64,000 bases of DNA from Eubacterium aggregans. Lineage in GTDB: Bacteria; Bacillota; Clostridia; Eubacteriales; Eubacteriaceae. Made by a program: the position numbers and the translations under genes. The notes beneath the pieces were generated by a model. That model worked only from the letters and a program-made list of their open reading frames with translations. It searched no databases and had not been told where the DNA came from. Below, one piece after another: positions 42,888-51,555 of the stretch. The stretch spans positions 1 to 64,000 of the forward strand of contig NZ_FNRK01000001.1 in NCBI RefSeq assembly GCF_900107815.1, given 5' to 3'. Each line of letters begins with the position of its first letter. Position 1 is the first letter of the stretch.

Positions 42888-45290
42888 TTTAAGTTCCTCC
42901 TTTAAGGTACTTTCATTATTTTCAGATTGCAGAACAGCCTTGGCTGCTGGGGCATCCTGATCTTTTAGGACCGGTGCCGCACTTGTCTTCTTAAGCTTGA
43001 GCCGCTTCAATCGCAGGGCGTTGAGCACCACACAAACGCTGGATAAGCTCATAGCCAGGGCCCCCAGCATGGGGCTTAACCGCATTCCCAGGGCAGGGTA
43101 CAATACCCCGGCAGCAATGGGAATGCCAATCACATTGTAGAAAAAGGCCCAGAAGAGGTTTTCCTTGATATTCTTAATGACCGACCGACTCAGGCGAATG
43201 GCGGCGGACACATCGGTAAGGCCACTGTGCATCAGCACGATATCGGCACTTTCAATGGCCACGTCCGTTCCGGCACCAATGGCCATACCCACATCTGCCG
43301 CGGCCAGGGCTGGTGCATCATTGATGCCGTCCCCCACCATGGCTACCTTATGCCCCTCGGCCTTCAGACGGGTAATCTCCCGCTCCTTATCCGCCGGCAA
43401 CACCCCAGCCACTACCCGGCCAATGCCGACCTGGGCCCGGATGGCCTCGGCGGTTTTTGCGTTGTCCCCAGTGAGCATCACCACGGACAAGCCCAAGGCC
43501 TGCATTTCTGCCACCGCTTCCACACTATCCGCCTTAATGGCATCTGCCACCGCAATGATCCCCAATACCTGGGTATCATCAAAGAAGATCAGGGGGGTCT
43601 TTCCAGATTCGGATAACTTATCCACATTATCCACAATTGTGGATAAGTCTGTGGATGAATCTGTGGATAATGCTGAATCCTTGAGCAGCCGGAGGTTTCC
43701 GCCGTAGACCATTCGGCCATCAATCTGGCCCTCTACCCCCATACCCAGCAGTGCTTTAAAGTCCGTCACCGCCGGCAGGCTCAGCTGCTTTTCTTCCACA
43801 TAATCTACCACGGCATCTGCCAAGGGATGGCCACTGGGTGCCTCCAATGCTCCGGCCAGGGCCAGGAATTCGGGTTCTGTCAGGGATGACCCCGCCAGCC
43901 ACACATCGGTAACCACCGGCTTACCCGTGGTGATGGTCCCGGTTTTATCCAGAACCACGGTGTCCACCTTACAGGCCGTTTCCAGGGCGTCCCCACTCTT
44001 AATGAGGATACCGTTTTCCGCACCCTTGCCCGTGCCCACCATAATGGCCACCGGTGTGGCCAGTCCCAGGGCACAAGGGCAGGAGATGACCAGCACCGCG
44101 ATACCAATGGACAGGGCAAATTCAAAGGTGGAGCCGCTCACCAGCCAGACGATGGTGGCCCCCAGGGCAATGGCCATGACCACCGGAACGAAAATCCCAG
44201 CGATCTGGTCCGCCAGGTGGGCGATGGGTGCCTTGCTGGCACTGGCCTCCTGGACCAACCGGATGATTTCCGAAAAAGCGGTATCCTCACCGACCTTAGT
44301 GGCCCGTACCTTTAAAAAGCCAGAAGTATTAATGGTGGCGGCAATAACCGCATCACCCTCTGCTTTTTCCACCGGAATGCTTTCCCCAGTGATGGCGGCT
44401 TCATCCACAGCGCTTTGGCCCTCGACCACCACCCCATCCACTGGAATGCTGGCCCCGGGGCGTACCACACAGATTTCATCCACCCGGACGCTGTCCGCAG
44501 GAACCTCCACCTCTACCCCATCCCGGATAACCATGGCCGTTTTTGGGGATAAATCGATGAGCTTGGAAATGGCCTCACTGGTCTTGCCCTTGGCTCGGGC
44601 CTCCAGATACTTACCCAGGGTAATGAGGGCTAAGATCATGGCCGCGGATTCGAAGTACAAATCCATATGGTATTGATGGACAATGGCCATCTCTCCGGCC
44701 CCCAGGGCCCAGCTCATGCGGTACAGGGCGAATACCCCGTACACCAGGGCCGCCCCGGAGCCCACGGCAATGAGACTATCCATATTGGGGGATCGATGGA
44801 AGAGGGTCTTAAACCCGGTGCTGTAATACTTCCGATTGACCACCACCACCGGCAGGGTGAGGAGGAACTGGGTAAAGGCAAAGGATACCGAATTCTCCAT
44901 TCCCGTTAAAAATCCTGGCAGTGGTAGACCCACCATACTTCCCATAGAAACATACATCAGCGGAATAAGGAAGGCAAAGGACACGATAATCCGATGCTTC
45001 ATTTCTTTAATGGCCATCTCCGCCACATTGGTGGGGGCTGCCTGGGTGACCTTGCTGCCACTTCCCGGCGCATTCGCCACCACCGGAGCAGCCCCATATC
45101 CCGCCTTTTCCACCGCGGAAACAATCTCCTGGGTGTCCACCGCATCGGGGTTGTAATCCACCACCATAGAATTGGTCAGCAGATTCACCGCCGCCGTCTC
45201 CACCCCTTCCAAATCACCCACTGCCTTCTCCACCCGGGAGGAACAGGAGGAACAGGTCATCCCTGTGATATCAAACCGTTCTTTTTCCAA
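42684..45290 (-). CDS. copA: Copper-exporting P1B-type ATPase with C-terminal CopZ fusion
   Basis: 868 aa, taking the TTG at 45290 (GAGGT 7 nt upstream) as start; an earlier in-frame ATG at 45362 has no ribosome site. N-terminal HMA with GMTCSSCSS (Cys13, Cys16); eight TM helices; CPC in [12 protein letters not shown]; phosphorylation [10 protein letters not shown]; hinge [12 protein letters not shown]. Near residues 790-800 a charged linker leads into a second HMA ([12 protein letters not shown]) as long as free CopZ. Exports Cu+ from the cytoplasm. Downstream of csoR. The linker DNA contains a perfect ribosome site and start for copZ. Confidence 0.94.
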   Translation of the reverse strand: MEKERFDITGMTCSSCSSRVEKAVGDLEGVETAAVNLLTNSMVVDYNPDAVDTQEIVSAVEKAGYGAAPVVANAPGSGSKVTQAAPTNVAEMAIKEMKHRIIVSFAFLIPLMYVSMGSMVGLPLPGFLTGMENSVSFAFTQFLLTLPVVVVNRKYYSTGFKTLFHRSPNMDSLIAVGSGAALVYGVFALYRMSWALGAGEMAIVHQYHMDLYFESAAMILALITLGKYLEARAKGKTSEAISKLIDLSPKTAMVIRDGVEVEVPADSVRVDEICVVRPGASIPVDGVVVEGQSAVDEAAITGESIPVEKAEGDAVIAATINTSGFLKVRATKVGEDTAFSEIIRLVQEASASKAPIAHLADQIAGIFVPVVMAIALGATIVWLVSGSTFEFALSIGIAVLVISCPCALGLATPVAIMVGTGKGAENGILIKSGDALETACKVDTVVLDKTGTITTGKPVVTDVWLAGSSLTEPEFLALAGALEAPSGHPLADAVVDYVEEKQLSLPAVTDFKALLGMGVEGQIDGRMVYGGNLRLLKDSALSTDSSTDLSTIVDNVDKLSESGKTPLIFFDDTQVLGIIAVADAIKADSVEAVAEMQALGLSVVMLTGDNAKTAEAIRAQVGIGRVVAGVLPADKEREITRLKAEGHKVAMVGDGINDAPALAAADVGMAIGAGTDVAIESADIVLMHSGLTDVSAAIRLSRSVIKNIKENLFWAFFYNVIGIPIAAGVLYPALGMRLSPMLGALAMSLSSVCVVLNALRLKRLKLKKTSAAPVLKDQDAPAAKAVLQSENNESTLKEELKMMTLKIDGMNCMHCVGSVKAALEAIPGVQAIVDLDKGTAMVQAPADVSLDRLKKAVAEAGFTVTAIA
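43618..43670. repeat. Cluster of five DnaA-box sequences inside copA
   Basis: TTATCCACA at 43618-43626 and 43627-43635; its complement TGTGGATAA at 43638-43646 and 43662-43670; a one-mismatch copy TGTGGATGA at 43650-43658. Four perfect consensus DnaA boxes and one near-perfect in 53 bp, with 9-12 bp spacing. They encode a Ser/Asp/Thr-rich loop in the CopA ATP-binding domain. Confidence 0.75.
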
Positions 45291-45407
45291 TGTTGTTACC
45301 TCAATTCTCAAAAAATTCCACGACGATACTGTCCAAAACCTAGTCCCACAGACGTCCGTCATATGAATACAGTCAGTGTCGACTTGACGCGAACAGCTCT
45401 CCTGTCC

Positions 45408-45671
45408 CTACTTCATAATTTTATCCAACGTGGCCACCAGCTCGTCCACCTTCTCCTCCATCTCCTCGTCCGTCTGGGCATTCTTGACACAGGATTTCAG
45501 ATGGGCGGCCAGCACCTCCTTATTGGCCCGGCGTAAAACCGATTGGGAGGCCATCAACTGGTGGGAAATATCCATACAGTATCGATCCTCCTCCACCATT
45601 TTAATAATCCCATCAATCTGGCCCCGGGCTGTTTTAAGGAGCCGAAGCACCTTCTTTTCATCTGCTTTCAT
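45408..45671 (-). CDS. csoR: CsoR copper-sensing repressor
   Basis: 87 aa from MKADEKK; the longer ORF includes the operator and is rejected. All-helical CsoR/RcnR family. Cu+ ligands Cys, His, Cys are visible in EEDRYCMDISHQL and LAAHLKSCV, the C-H-C pattern of copper-responsive members. It would release the operator at 45704-45722 when bound by Cu+, allowing transcription of itself and copA (118 bp downstream). Confidence 0.92.
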   Translation of the reverse strand: MKADEKKVLRLLKTARGQIDGIIKMVEEDRYCMDISHQLMASQSVLRRANKEVLAAHLKSCVKNAQTDEEMEEKVDELVATLDKIMK

Positions 45672-45703
45672 TGATTTTCCCTCTTTCTGCTCCCATTCAT
45701 TCC

Positions 45704-45722
45704 GACACCCCCCGGGGGTGTC
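45704..45722. promoter_or_regulatory. CsoR operator
   Basis: GACACCCCCCGGGGGTGTC, a palindrome with C- and G-runs as in known CsoR/RcnR sites. It lies between the -10 box and the csoR start. Confidence 0.8.
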
Positions 45723-45732
45723 TGTGCTTGTA

Positions 45733-45761
45733 ATAATAAACCCTCCTGGACATTCTGTCAA
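45733..45761 (-). promoter_or_regulatory. Promoter of csoR-copA
   Basis: Minus strand: TTGACA (45761-45756), 17 nt, TATTAT (45738-45733). The -35 box and spacer lie inside the hairpin-forming repeat at 45739-45769. Confidence 0.88.
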
Positions 45762-45769
45762 GGAGGGTT
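45739..45769 (-). terminator. Hairpin terminator of the tfoX-like gene overlapping the csoR promoter
   Basis: AACCCTCCT, G, GACA, loop, TGTC, A, AGGAGGGTT: a near-perfect 13-bp stem. On the minus strand it is followed by TATTATTAC. It lies 20-50 bp after the gene at 45788. Confidence 0.6.
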
Positions 45770-45787
45770 AACTTTTTTAAGGTGATT

Positions 45788-46108
45788 TTATTTTTTCGGC
45801 TTCCGGGGTTTTGGCACCGGGATAACCGTCTTTAATATCCCAATAACCGACTGGCACAGGGGCACATCCTCAATATCCAGGATGTAATGGACCTTGGCAC
45901 CCTCGTAGGGTTTCCCGGTCTCTGCCCCGGCCAATACTCCTTCAACCTCGGGGAGCATCTTCACATACACCGTATTATCGCATACCAGCAGCACCGGCCG
46001 ATCCTCTACGTAGACCATGTATTCCCCAAACATCTTACGATACCGGATATTCCCCACACCTTCAATCTGATCACAGACGTACTGAATGTATTCTAGTGTT
46101 GTTGCCAT
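45788..46108 (-). CDS. TfoX N-terminal-domain protein
   Basis: 106 aa. Matches the TfoX_N pattern: GVGNIRYRKMFGEYMVYVEDRPVLLVCDNTVYVKM (about 17-51). In gamma-proteobacteria TfoX regulates competence; stand-alone TfoX_N proteins in Bacillota are common and of unknown role. Ends in a Lys/Pro-rich tail (PVPKPRKPKK). Probably transcribed with the DUF3784-like gene, whose stop is 16 bp upstream. Confidence 0.88.
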   Translation of the reverse strand: MATTLEYIQYVCDQIEGVGNIRYRKMFGEYMVYVEDRPVLLVCDNTVYVKMLPEVEGVLAGAETGKPYEGAKVHYILDIEDVPLCQSVIGILKTVIPVPKPRKPKK

Positions 46109-46124
46109 GATAACCCCTTTCTGT

Positions 46125-46442
46125 TTAAAAAATGCCGTGGTTGTACTTCAACTGGGCATAAACCATCACAGCCAGACCCCCGATGATTCCCACAATCAGC
46201 GGAATCCAGCCGACACTGAGGCGGTCGCAAACCGAAAAAATCCCCCCTGCCCCTATGCCAAGCCCCATGATCCATAGGGCCAACCCCATCCCCTTGGTGT
46301 AGGACTTTTTATCCGATTCCTTCACCCTGGTGTAGTGATAATCGTGGATAATGGTAATCTGCCCCTTGACCCACAGGCGGTAGCCGAGGAAAAAGAAGAG
46401 TGCGGATAGGGACAACATGAGTATGAGGATGAATACAAGCAT
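46125..46442 (-). CDS. DUF3784-like membrane protein
   Basis: 105 aa from the ATG at 46442, which follows GGAGGT; longer in-frame starts lack a ribosome site. Three TM helices, with the conserved loop HDYHYTRVKESDKKSYTKGMG between helix 1 and 2, as in DUF3784 proteins. Function unknown; such proteins are common small membrane proteins of Clostridia. Confidence 0.75.
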   Translation of the reverse strand: MLVFILILMLSLSALFFFLGYRLWVKGQITIIHDYHYTRVKESDKKSYTKGMGLALWIMGLGIGAGGIFSVCDRLSVGWIPLIVGIIGGLAVMVYAQLKYNHGIF

Positions 46443-46511
46443 TTTTTGACCTCCATTAGTCATAAAAACAGGCGCACTACTGGCTACGGCTGCGGTGACC
46501 CGTTTATCCAT

Positions 46512-47012
46512 TTAAACGAATGCTTGTAACGCCTCCCGCATCAGCTCTTCTGTACAGCGATAATCAAAATATTTAAAGGGCATCCTGTTCAACCAACGGC
46601 TCTGCTCCCGTTGGAACTGTTTCTCCGTTACCAATGACAGCGGCCGCCACAAATAATGTTTCACCATATGGTTTAAGCCAGCCACCGGACTTCGACCATG
46701 GGTCTTCGTCCACAGCGCGGGTCCCGCCTGATTAAAATAATTGGAGACAGCCCTATCCCCTGCGCCAATATCCCTCAAGGCCGTCTCAATGCCAGAGGAC
46801 ACCACCGCGGTTAGATTCTGCCACTCTCCGGGTGCCATATTCCCCAGCACCACGGTAAATCGATTTTGAGCATTGACAATAAAAAGACGTTGGGACTCCA
46901 ACGCCTCAACAACGTGGACCTCCCAACAAAAAAGTACATTGTCCTCGATGCCGTAGGGAGGTGCCGAAGCCTTTATGAATTTTTGCAGTGGAATGGTCAT
47001 TCCGAGTTCCAT
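46512..47012 (-). CDS. Hypothetical protein, DUF6933-like
   Basis: 166 aa from the ATG at 47012 (GAGGAGG 5 nt upstream). Soluble. Contains LFIVNAQNRFTVVLGNM and a C-terminal WLNRMPFKYFDYRCTEELMREAL. The layout vaguely recalls DUF6933, but I am not certain. It lies upstream of the DUF3784-like gene with a 69-bp gap on the same strand. Confidence 0.65.
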   Translation of the reverse strand: MELGMTIPLQKFIKASAPPYGIEDNVLFCWEVHVVEALESQRLFIVNAQNRFTVVLGNMAPGEWQNLTAVVSSGIETALRDIGAGDRAVSNYFNQAGPALWTKTHGRSPVAGLNHMVKHYLWRPLSLVTEKQFQREQSRWLNRMPFKYFDYRCTEELMREALQAFV

Positions 47013-47127
47013 GGACACCTCCTCAATTGATCCCCAGGCCTCTAAGCCGTTACAATGCCGATGATCGCCGGTTGAAGCTCCAAAATTATAAGGTTTATTA
47101 TACCACCAATCCCCTATTTATCCAAAA

Positions 47128-47172
47128 ATAAAGGCAAGCCCCCAACCCGACGGTCGGACACCTGCCTTTTCA
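47128..47172 (-). terminator. Terminator after the AraC/GyrI gene
   Basis: Minus strand: AAAAGGCAGG, 20-nt loop containing GACCGTCGG, CTTGCCTTTATTTTT. Just after the stop codon at 47184. Confidence 0.7.
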
Positions 47173-47183
47173 TGTTGAACCCA

Positions 47184-48066
47184 TTACTCTACCGTTTTCA
47201 CCGCCCGCATCTCAATATACCCCCGCTCTCCCCGGGGCTCTAACTGAATCCGGGGCTGGGTATCATCCCAGGCGTAGCCGATGAGGCTGGGATCGTAGCG
47301 ATCCATGGCCTTTTGAACGGCGACGATGGCCTCACAGTATTCCTCCTCGGGGAAAGGCTCCCCCTGGAAGACCAAATATTCCTCGGCGGGCAGGGTGATG
47401 GTATCAAAGCCCTCGGGAATGGGGCCGCTGTAATCCACCGATACCTCCACGCCCTGGACGTATGTGGAGGTTCCTGGGGTCTTGTACCCCTCCGGCAGCC
47501 ACAGGCACACCGGCTCTCCCTCCAGGGCATCCATACTCAGCAGGGTCCCCCAGACCTCGCAGCCCACCTCTTCACAATACGCAAAATAATCAGCAGCAGA
47601 CTCCCCCCCGTTTGATAATGACCTGCCGTTCCGGCTTTTCCATGACCTGCACAAAAACGCTTTGTACCTTTTCCATATCAATTTTTTCCTTTCGCAATGC
47701 TCGAAATTTTACACCATAGGGAACAAAGAGGGTGATGGGAATGGGTGAGCGGGCGTAGGTCCCGGGGTTACAGCCGAACTCCCGATGAAAGGCCCGGGTG
47801 TAGCCATCGGCACTGCCAAAGCCTAAATCGAAGGCCACATCAGTGACCCGACTGCCCGCCGCCTTCAGCCGCAGGGCGGATTGGGCCAGTCGGAGCTTCC
47901 TTATATACTCCGCTGGGGTGAACCCCGTGTAGGTCCGAAAGAGCCGGTGGGCGTAAAAGGGGGAAAAGCAGGAGACCCGGGCTAAATCCGAGAGGGTGAT
48001 TTCCTCTGTCACATGCACCCCGATATAATCCTGCATCCGCTGTACCGCTTCAGTCTGTTCATCCAT
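47184..48066 (-). pseudogene. AraC-family regulator with GyrI-like effector domain, interrupted at a G7 run
   Basis: Two overlapping frames encode one normal protein of about 290 aa. Frame 1 (48066 to 47590) has the two AraC HTH motifs (LSDLARVSCFSPFYAHRLFRTYTG; VTDVAFDLGFGSADGYTRAFHREFG) and the start of a GyrI-like domain, ending MEKPERQVIIKRGG then VCC-stop. Frame 2 (to 47184) continues the domain with ESAADYFAYCEEVGCEVWGTLLSM through the end. Reading six rather than seven G at 47603-47609 joins them as IKRGESAADYFAYCEE. Either an inactivated gene, a phase-variable one, or a homopolymer sequencing error. Confidence 0.8.
47603..47609 (-). repeat. Poly-G (7) tract at the AraC/GyrI frameshift
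   Basis: Seven C on the plus strand (G on the coding strand). One G fewer restores a continuous AraC/GyrI reading frame. Confidence 0.8.
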
Positions 48067-48157
48067 GTCCTCACCTCCTATGGTATTATTCTAACCCCTT
48101 TTGGAAAAAATCACTCGACCTCCCTTGCGCTCTCACCCTCCCAGACAAAGCTACAGC

Positions 48158-48208
48158 AAAAAAATCCTCCACAGGAGAAAAGCAGCCGCCTTTTCCCATG
48201 GAGGATTT
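48158..48208 (-). terminator. Terminator of ptb
   Basis: Minus strand: AATCCTCCATGGGAAAAG, loop, CTTTTCTCCTGTGGAGGATT, then a T-run. Long stem, 14 bp after the stop codon. Confidence 0.88.
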
Positions 48209-48221
48209 GATCAATGCACGA

Positions 48222-49136
48222 TTATTTTTTAAGATGATCCGCCAAGAGCAGTGCCATAGCAATACTATTAGCCTTGGCCTGGGCAGAATCCGCACGGCTG
48301 GTAATCACTGCCGGACGGGCAGCACCCATAACCACGGCACCGCTTTGGGCATCGGCCAAATAGGTCATGGATTTCCAGAAAATATTACCCGCCTGAAGGT
48401 TGGGCATGAGGAGGATATCCGCCTGGCCCGCCACGGGGCTTTCGATCCCCTTATGTTCCACCGAGCGTTTGGAAATGGACAGGTCCATGGACAGGGGGCC
48501 ATCAATGATACAGCCGGTAATCTGTCCCCGCTCGTTCATCTTGCTGAGGATGGCGGCATCATAACCGTCGGGCATATTGCTGCCCACGGTTTCCACGGCA
48601 CTCAGGCAGGATACCTTGGGCATGGGGCAATCCAGGGCGTGGGCCAGGGTGGTGACATTGCCGATCATCTGGATTTTATCCTCTAAGCTGGGCTCTACCA
48701 CCATGGCGCAGTCCGTGGCCAGTACCATGCGGTTATACCGGGGCATTTCCACGGCAGTCACAGCATTGAGAAGATTGCCGGTACGCAGACCGTAATCCCG
48801 ATTCAGGATGGCCTTGAGGTAGACCTTGGTATGGAGCATCCCCTTCATGATGATATCAGCCGCCCCTTCCTTCACCAAGGCCACCGCAACAGCTGCGGCA
48901 TCGTGGTCATCCGGGACATCCACCACCTTATTTTTAGAAAGGTCACAGCCCGTCGCTGCAGCACATTCCTCGATTTTTTTCTGATCCCCTACCAAAATGG
49001 CTGTTCCGAAGCCATCATCATTCATAATCTTAATGGCTTCCAGGACATCCATATCCCCGGCTGCCGCAACAGAAACCACAGAGGTTTTTCCCACCTTCAT
49101 GGCCAGTTGTCGTTTCATTTCGTCAAATAAGTACAT
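48222..49136 (-). CDS. ptb: Phosphate acyltransferase (phosphotransbutyrylase type)
   Basis: 304 aa from MYLFDEMKR (ATG after GGGAGG). Transfers acyl groups between CoA and phosphate; Ptb makes butyryl-phosphate in butyrate formation. Landmarks: AAAGDMDVLEAIKIMND, KGMLHTKVYLKAILN, GLRTGNLLNAVTAVEMP, and C-terminal MGAARPAVITSRADSAQAKANSIA. No butyrate kinase gene is adjacent, unlike classical ptb-buk operons, so it may use other acyl-CoAs (branched-chain or propionyl). Monocistronic. Confidence 0.88.
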   Translation of the reverse strand: MYLFDEMKRQLAMKVGKTSVVSVAAAGDMDVLEAIKIMNDDGFGTAILVGDQKKIEECAAATGCDLSKNKVVDVPDDHDAAAVAVALVKEGAADIIMKGMLHTKVYLKAILNRDYGLRTGNLLNAVTAVEMPRYNRMVLATDCAMVVEPSLEDKIQMIGNVTTLAHALDCPMPKVSCLSAVETVGSNMPDGYDAAILSKMNERGQITGCIIDGPLSMDLSISKRSVEHKGIESPVAGQADILLMPNLQAGNIFWKSMTYLADAQSGAVVMGAARPAVITSRADSAQAKANSIAMALLLADHLKK

Positions 49137-49251
49137 ATTTCCTCCCTCGTGTATCAGCTTTGCATTAAAGTTCATAATAGCTAACAATAGTATACACAAG
49201 GATTCTCGTCCATTTCTGCCACTTTTTTATAAACTACAGATAAGAATCAAT

Positions 49252-49812
49252 CTATTTTAGAAGTTCCCGCCGAGCCTTGTAATCCGGCAATACCTGGGCC
49301 ACTACGGCGTAAAAATCCGCCTGGTGGTTCTGAACAAGGAAATGGGCCAGCTCATGAACCACCACATATTCCACCGCCGCCATGGGCTTTATGAGAAGAC
49401 GGGTATTTAACGTAATCACACCCTTGCCTGGAATACAAGACCCCCACCGGGATTTCATGGTTTTAATCCGCAGGGTCGGATAGGCCACACCCTGGGCCTT
49501 GAAGAAGGGATAATACCGGGCGATCAAGGCTTCAAACACCGGACGGCAGACCGCTGCATCGGGAGGCACCGTCTCCCCTTCAGACCCAGGCGTCCTCCAG
49601 CTCAGCTTTTCCACAATCCAGGCCCCTTTGGATGCTACAAAACCATCGATCTGAACCAGGGATACCCGAGGCCCGGCCGATACCGCCACCTGGCCGTCCG
49701 GGTGGATGCGCAGATTGATATTTTTAACGGACTTCCGGGTGAGAGTATACGCCACCTCCCCTGCCGGGGTCATCACCCGGCGCTGTTGGGATGGCAGTAT
49801 TGCCTGGGCCAT
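49252..49812 (-). CDS. YgjP-like metallopeptidase
   Basis: 186 aa from MAQAILPS at 49812, one base after the chrA stop. Zinc motif YVVVHELAHFLVQNHQADF (HExxH plus downstream His) and the conserved MKSRWGSCIPGKGVITLN preceding it, the signature of the DUF45/YgjP family. Cellular role not firmly known; related proteins act in protein quality control. Last gene of the chrA operon. Confidence 0.9.
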   Translation of the reverse strand: MAQAILPSQQRRVMTPAGEVAYTLTRKSVKNINLRIHPDGQVAVSAGPRVSLVQIDGFVASKGAWIVEKLSWRTPGSEGETVPPDAAVCRPVFEALIARYYPFFKAQGVAYPTLRIKTMKSRWGSCIPGKGVITLNTRLLIKPMAAVEYVVVHELAHFLVQNHQADFYAVVAQVLPDYKARRELLK

Positions 49813-49813
49813 C

Positions 49814-50383
49814 TCACAGGCCCAGCATGGGGAGCAACCCATAGGCTACTAATCCCGCTGCCGCTGCAATAAAGATTAGGGGAATAGGTCCCACCTTTAC
49901 CTTGAAATAAGCCACACAGCACAGGGCGCAGATCACCAGGGATTTAATATCCAGGGCAAGGTCCCCCCCCTCCATGGCAAAGATCTCCACACACAGGGAG
50001 TAAATGGCCGCCGCAATGAGGCCGATGACCACCGCCGTCATGCCATAAAGACAGGCTTGAACCCACACATTATCCTTAAAATGGTGGAAGCACTTGGCAA
50101 TGATCAGGATAATAACCAGGGAGGGCAGCACCACCCCAAAGGTGGTTAAGGCCGCCCCGGGAAGCCCCGCAATTTTAATCCCCACAAAGGTAGCCGTGTT
50201 GATGGCGAAGGGCCCTGGGGTCGATTCCGCCACCGCAATAAAATCCGTGAGCTCGGACATGGTCAGCCAGCCGTGGTTGACCACCACCTCCTGCTGGATT
50301 AAGGGAATCATGGCATAGCCCCCGCCAATGGTGAAGAGGCCGATTTTAAAATAGGTTAAAAATAAATCCAGGAATATATTCAT
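49814..50383 (-). CDS. Chromate transporter, short-chain ChrA (second subunit)
   Basis: 189 aa. CHR domain: LFLTYFKIGLFTIGGGYAMIPLIQQEVV and VAESTPGPFAINTATFVG, with about five TM helices. Short ChrA proteins work as pairs; the partner lies 4 nt upstream (overlapping ATGA). Exports chromate or possibly another oxyanion such as sulfate. Confidence 0.92.
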   Translation of the reverse strand: MNIFLDLFLTYFKIGLFTIGGGYAMIPLIQQEVVVNHGWLTMSELTDFIAVAESTPGPFAINTATFVGIKIAGLPGAALTTFGVVLPSLVIILIIAKCFHHFKDNVWVQACLYGMTAVVIGLIAAAIYSLCVEIFAMEGGDLALDIKSLVICALCCVAYFKVKVGPIPLIFIAAAAGLVAYGLLPMLGL

Positions 50384-50940
50384 GCGTCCCCTCCCCCTTT
50401 CTTAAGCAAAAAGAGCTGCCGCAGAACCCCTGCTGTGGCCCCTGCTAAAATAATAAAAACCACATTGATGCCCGTAAAGGCCGCGATCCCAAAGGCCCCC
50501 ACCACCAGAATGGCAATAAAGGGGGTGCGGTCTACATTTTTTGCCATCCGCACCAGAGCCCCGAAAATCAGGACAATCACCCCGGCCCGAATGCCTAAAA
50601 AAGCATAAGATACCCACTGGTTCTGTCGGAAGGCCTCATAAAACTGAGCAATAATGGAAATAATCACAAAGGAGGGCAGCACGACACCAAAGGTCGCCAG
50701 CAGCCCTCCTAAAAATCCTCCCACACGATATCCCACGAAAGTGGCTGTATTCACAGCAATCACCCCCGGAGTCGCCTCTGCAATGGCAATCATATCCATA
50801 AATTCTTCTTCGGTGATATAGCCCTTCTTATCCACGATCTCATTTTGAACCATCGGGATCATGGCGTAGCCGCCACCAAAGGTAAAGGCCCCAATTTTTA
50901 AAAAGGTGATGAACAGATCCCAAAGCTTCCGACCACTCAT
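50380..50940 (-). CDS. Chromate transporter, short-chain ChrA (first subunit)
   Basis: 186 aa. LFITFLKIGAFTFGGGYAMIPMVQNEIV and IAEATPGVIAVNTATFVGYRVGG, homologous to the next gene. Both halves have the same motifs but are thought to insert in opposite orientation. Start overlaps the PPTase stop by 4 nt. The operon order PPTase-chrA-chrA-ygjP is unusual; the link is probably only transcriptional. Confidence 0.92.
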   Translation of the reverse strand: MSGRKLWDLFITFLKIGAFTFGGGYAMIPMVQNEIVDKKGYITEEEFMDMIAIAEATPGVIAVNTATFVGYRVGGFLGGLLATFGVVLPSFVIISIIAQFYEAFRQNQWVSYAFLGIRAGVIVLIFGALVRMAKNVDRTPFIAILVVGAFGIAAFTGINVVFIILAGATAGVLRQLFLLKKGGGDA

Positions 50941-51524
50941 GGCTGTAAATCCTCTGCTGTCAAAGTGATGACCGAAACCGATTGTTCCTCAAATTCCCCA
51001 CAGAGCCAGCCTTCATAGCCTTTTTCAATGCGAACAGGCAGGAGCGTAATATTCTCCACCACAGCATCCTGCTGGATGATATTGTAGTGTCCCCGATCGA
51101 CCTTCACCGTAAAGGAACTCATGGGTAGTGCCATCCCCAAGCCCGTATATTTCATATAGGCCTCATTTTGTGCCCACAGACGGTAAAAAGCAGCATGACG
51201 GTATTCTGCATCCAATAAGGCCAGCTCCCGAGATTCGCAAGTACTCATAAAGCGATTGGCCAAGGCCATGACATCCTTATCCATAAGGATTTCCTGGATA
51301 TCGATACCAATAGCACCGCTGCATAGGGCACAGACAATATACTCCCCAGAGTGGGAGCCATTGAAATGGAACTCTGGAAAGGCATCCAAATAGGGTTTTC
51401 CATAGGTATTGTAACCAAACTCCAGGGGTTCAGTTACCCCTTTTTTTCTGAGGATGATGGTCATCATCTCCTCCACACTTCCTTCGTTCAGCAGATCCTT
51501 CTTCATTTTATATACTTCAAGCAT
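50937..51524 (-). CDS. 4'-phosphopantetheinyl transferase, Sfp type, variant motif
   Basis: 195 aa, somewhat short for the Sfp class. FHFNGSHSGEYIVCALCSGAIGIDIQEI contains the substrate-binding NxSHS and the GID metal-binding Asp. The usual WxxKEA motif reads RLWAQNEAYMKYTGLGM: Glu is kept, but the Lys is Asn; the second metal site GIDIE reads GIDIQ. Activity may be altered. Activates carrier proteins of fatty acid, polyketide or peptide synthases; no such genes are in the window. ATG after GGAGG. Confidence 0.82.
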   Translation of the reverse strand: MLEVYKMKKDLLNEGSVEEMMTIILRKKGVTEPLEFGYNTYGKPYLDAFPEFHFNGSHSGEYIVCALCSGAIGIDIQEILMDKDVMALANRFMSTCESRELALLDAEYRHAAFYRLWAQNEAYMKYTGLGMALPMSSFTVKVDRGHYNIIQQDAVVENITLLPVRIEKGYEGWLCGEFEEQSVSVITLTAEDLQP

Positions 51525-51555
51525 GTTTTACCTCCTATGCTTTACAATGTACGCC

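Noticed and set aside
45340-45365. ACGGACGTCTGT palindrome upstream of copA as a copper operator
   Set aside because: Unlike CsoR or CopY sites; the good CsoR site is at 45704-45722.
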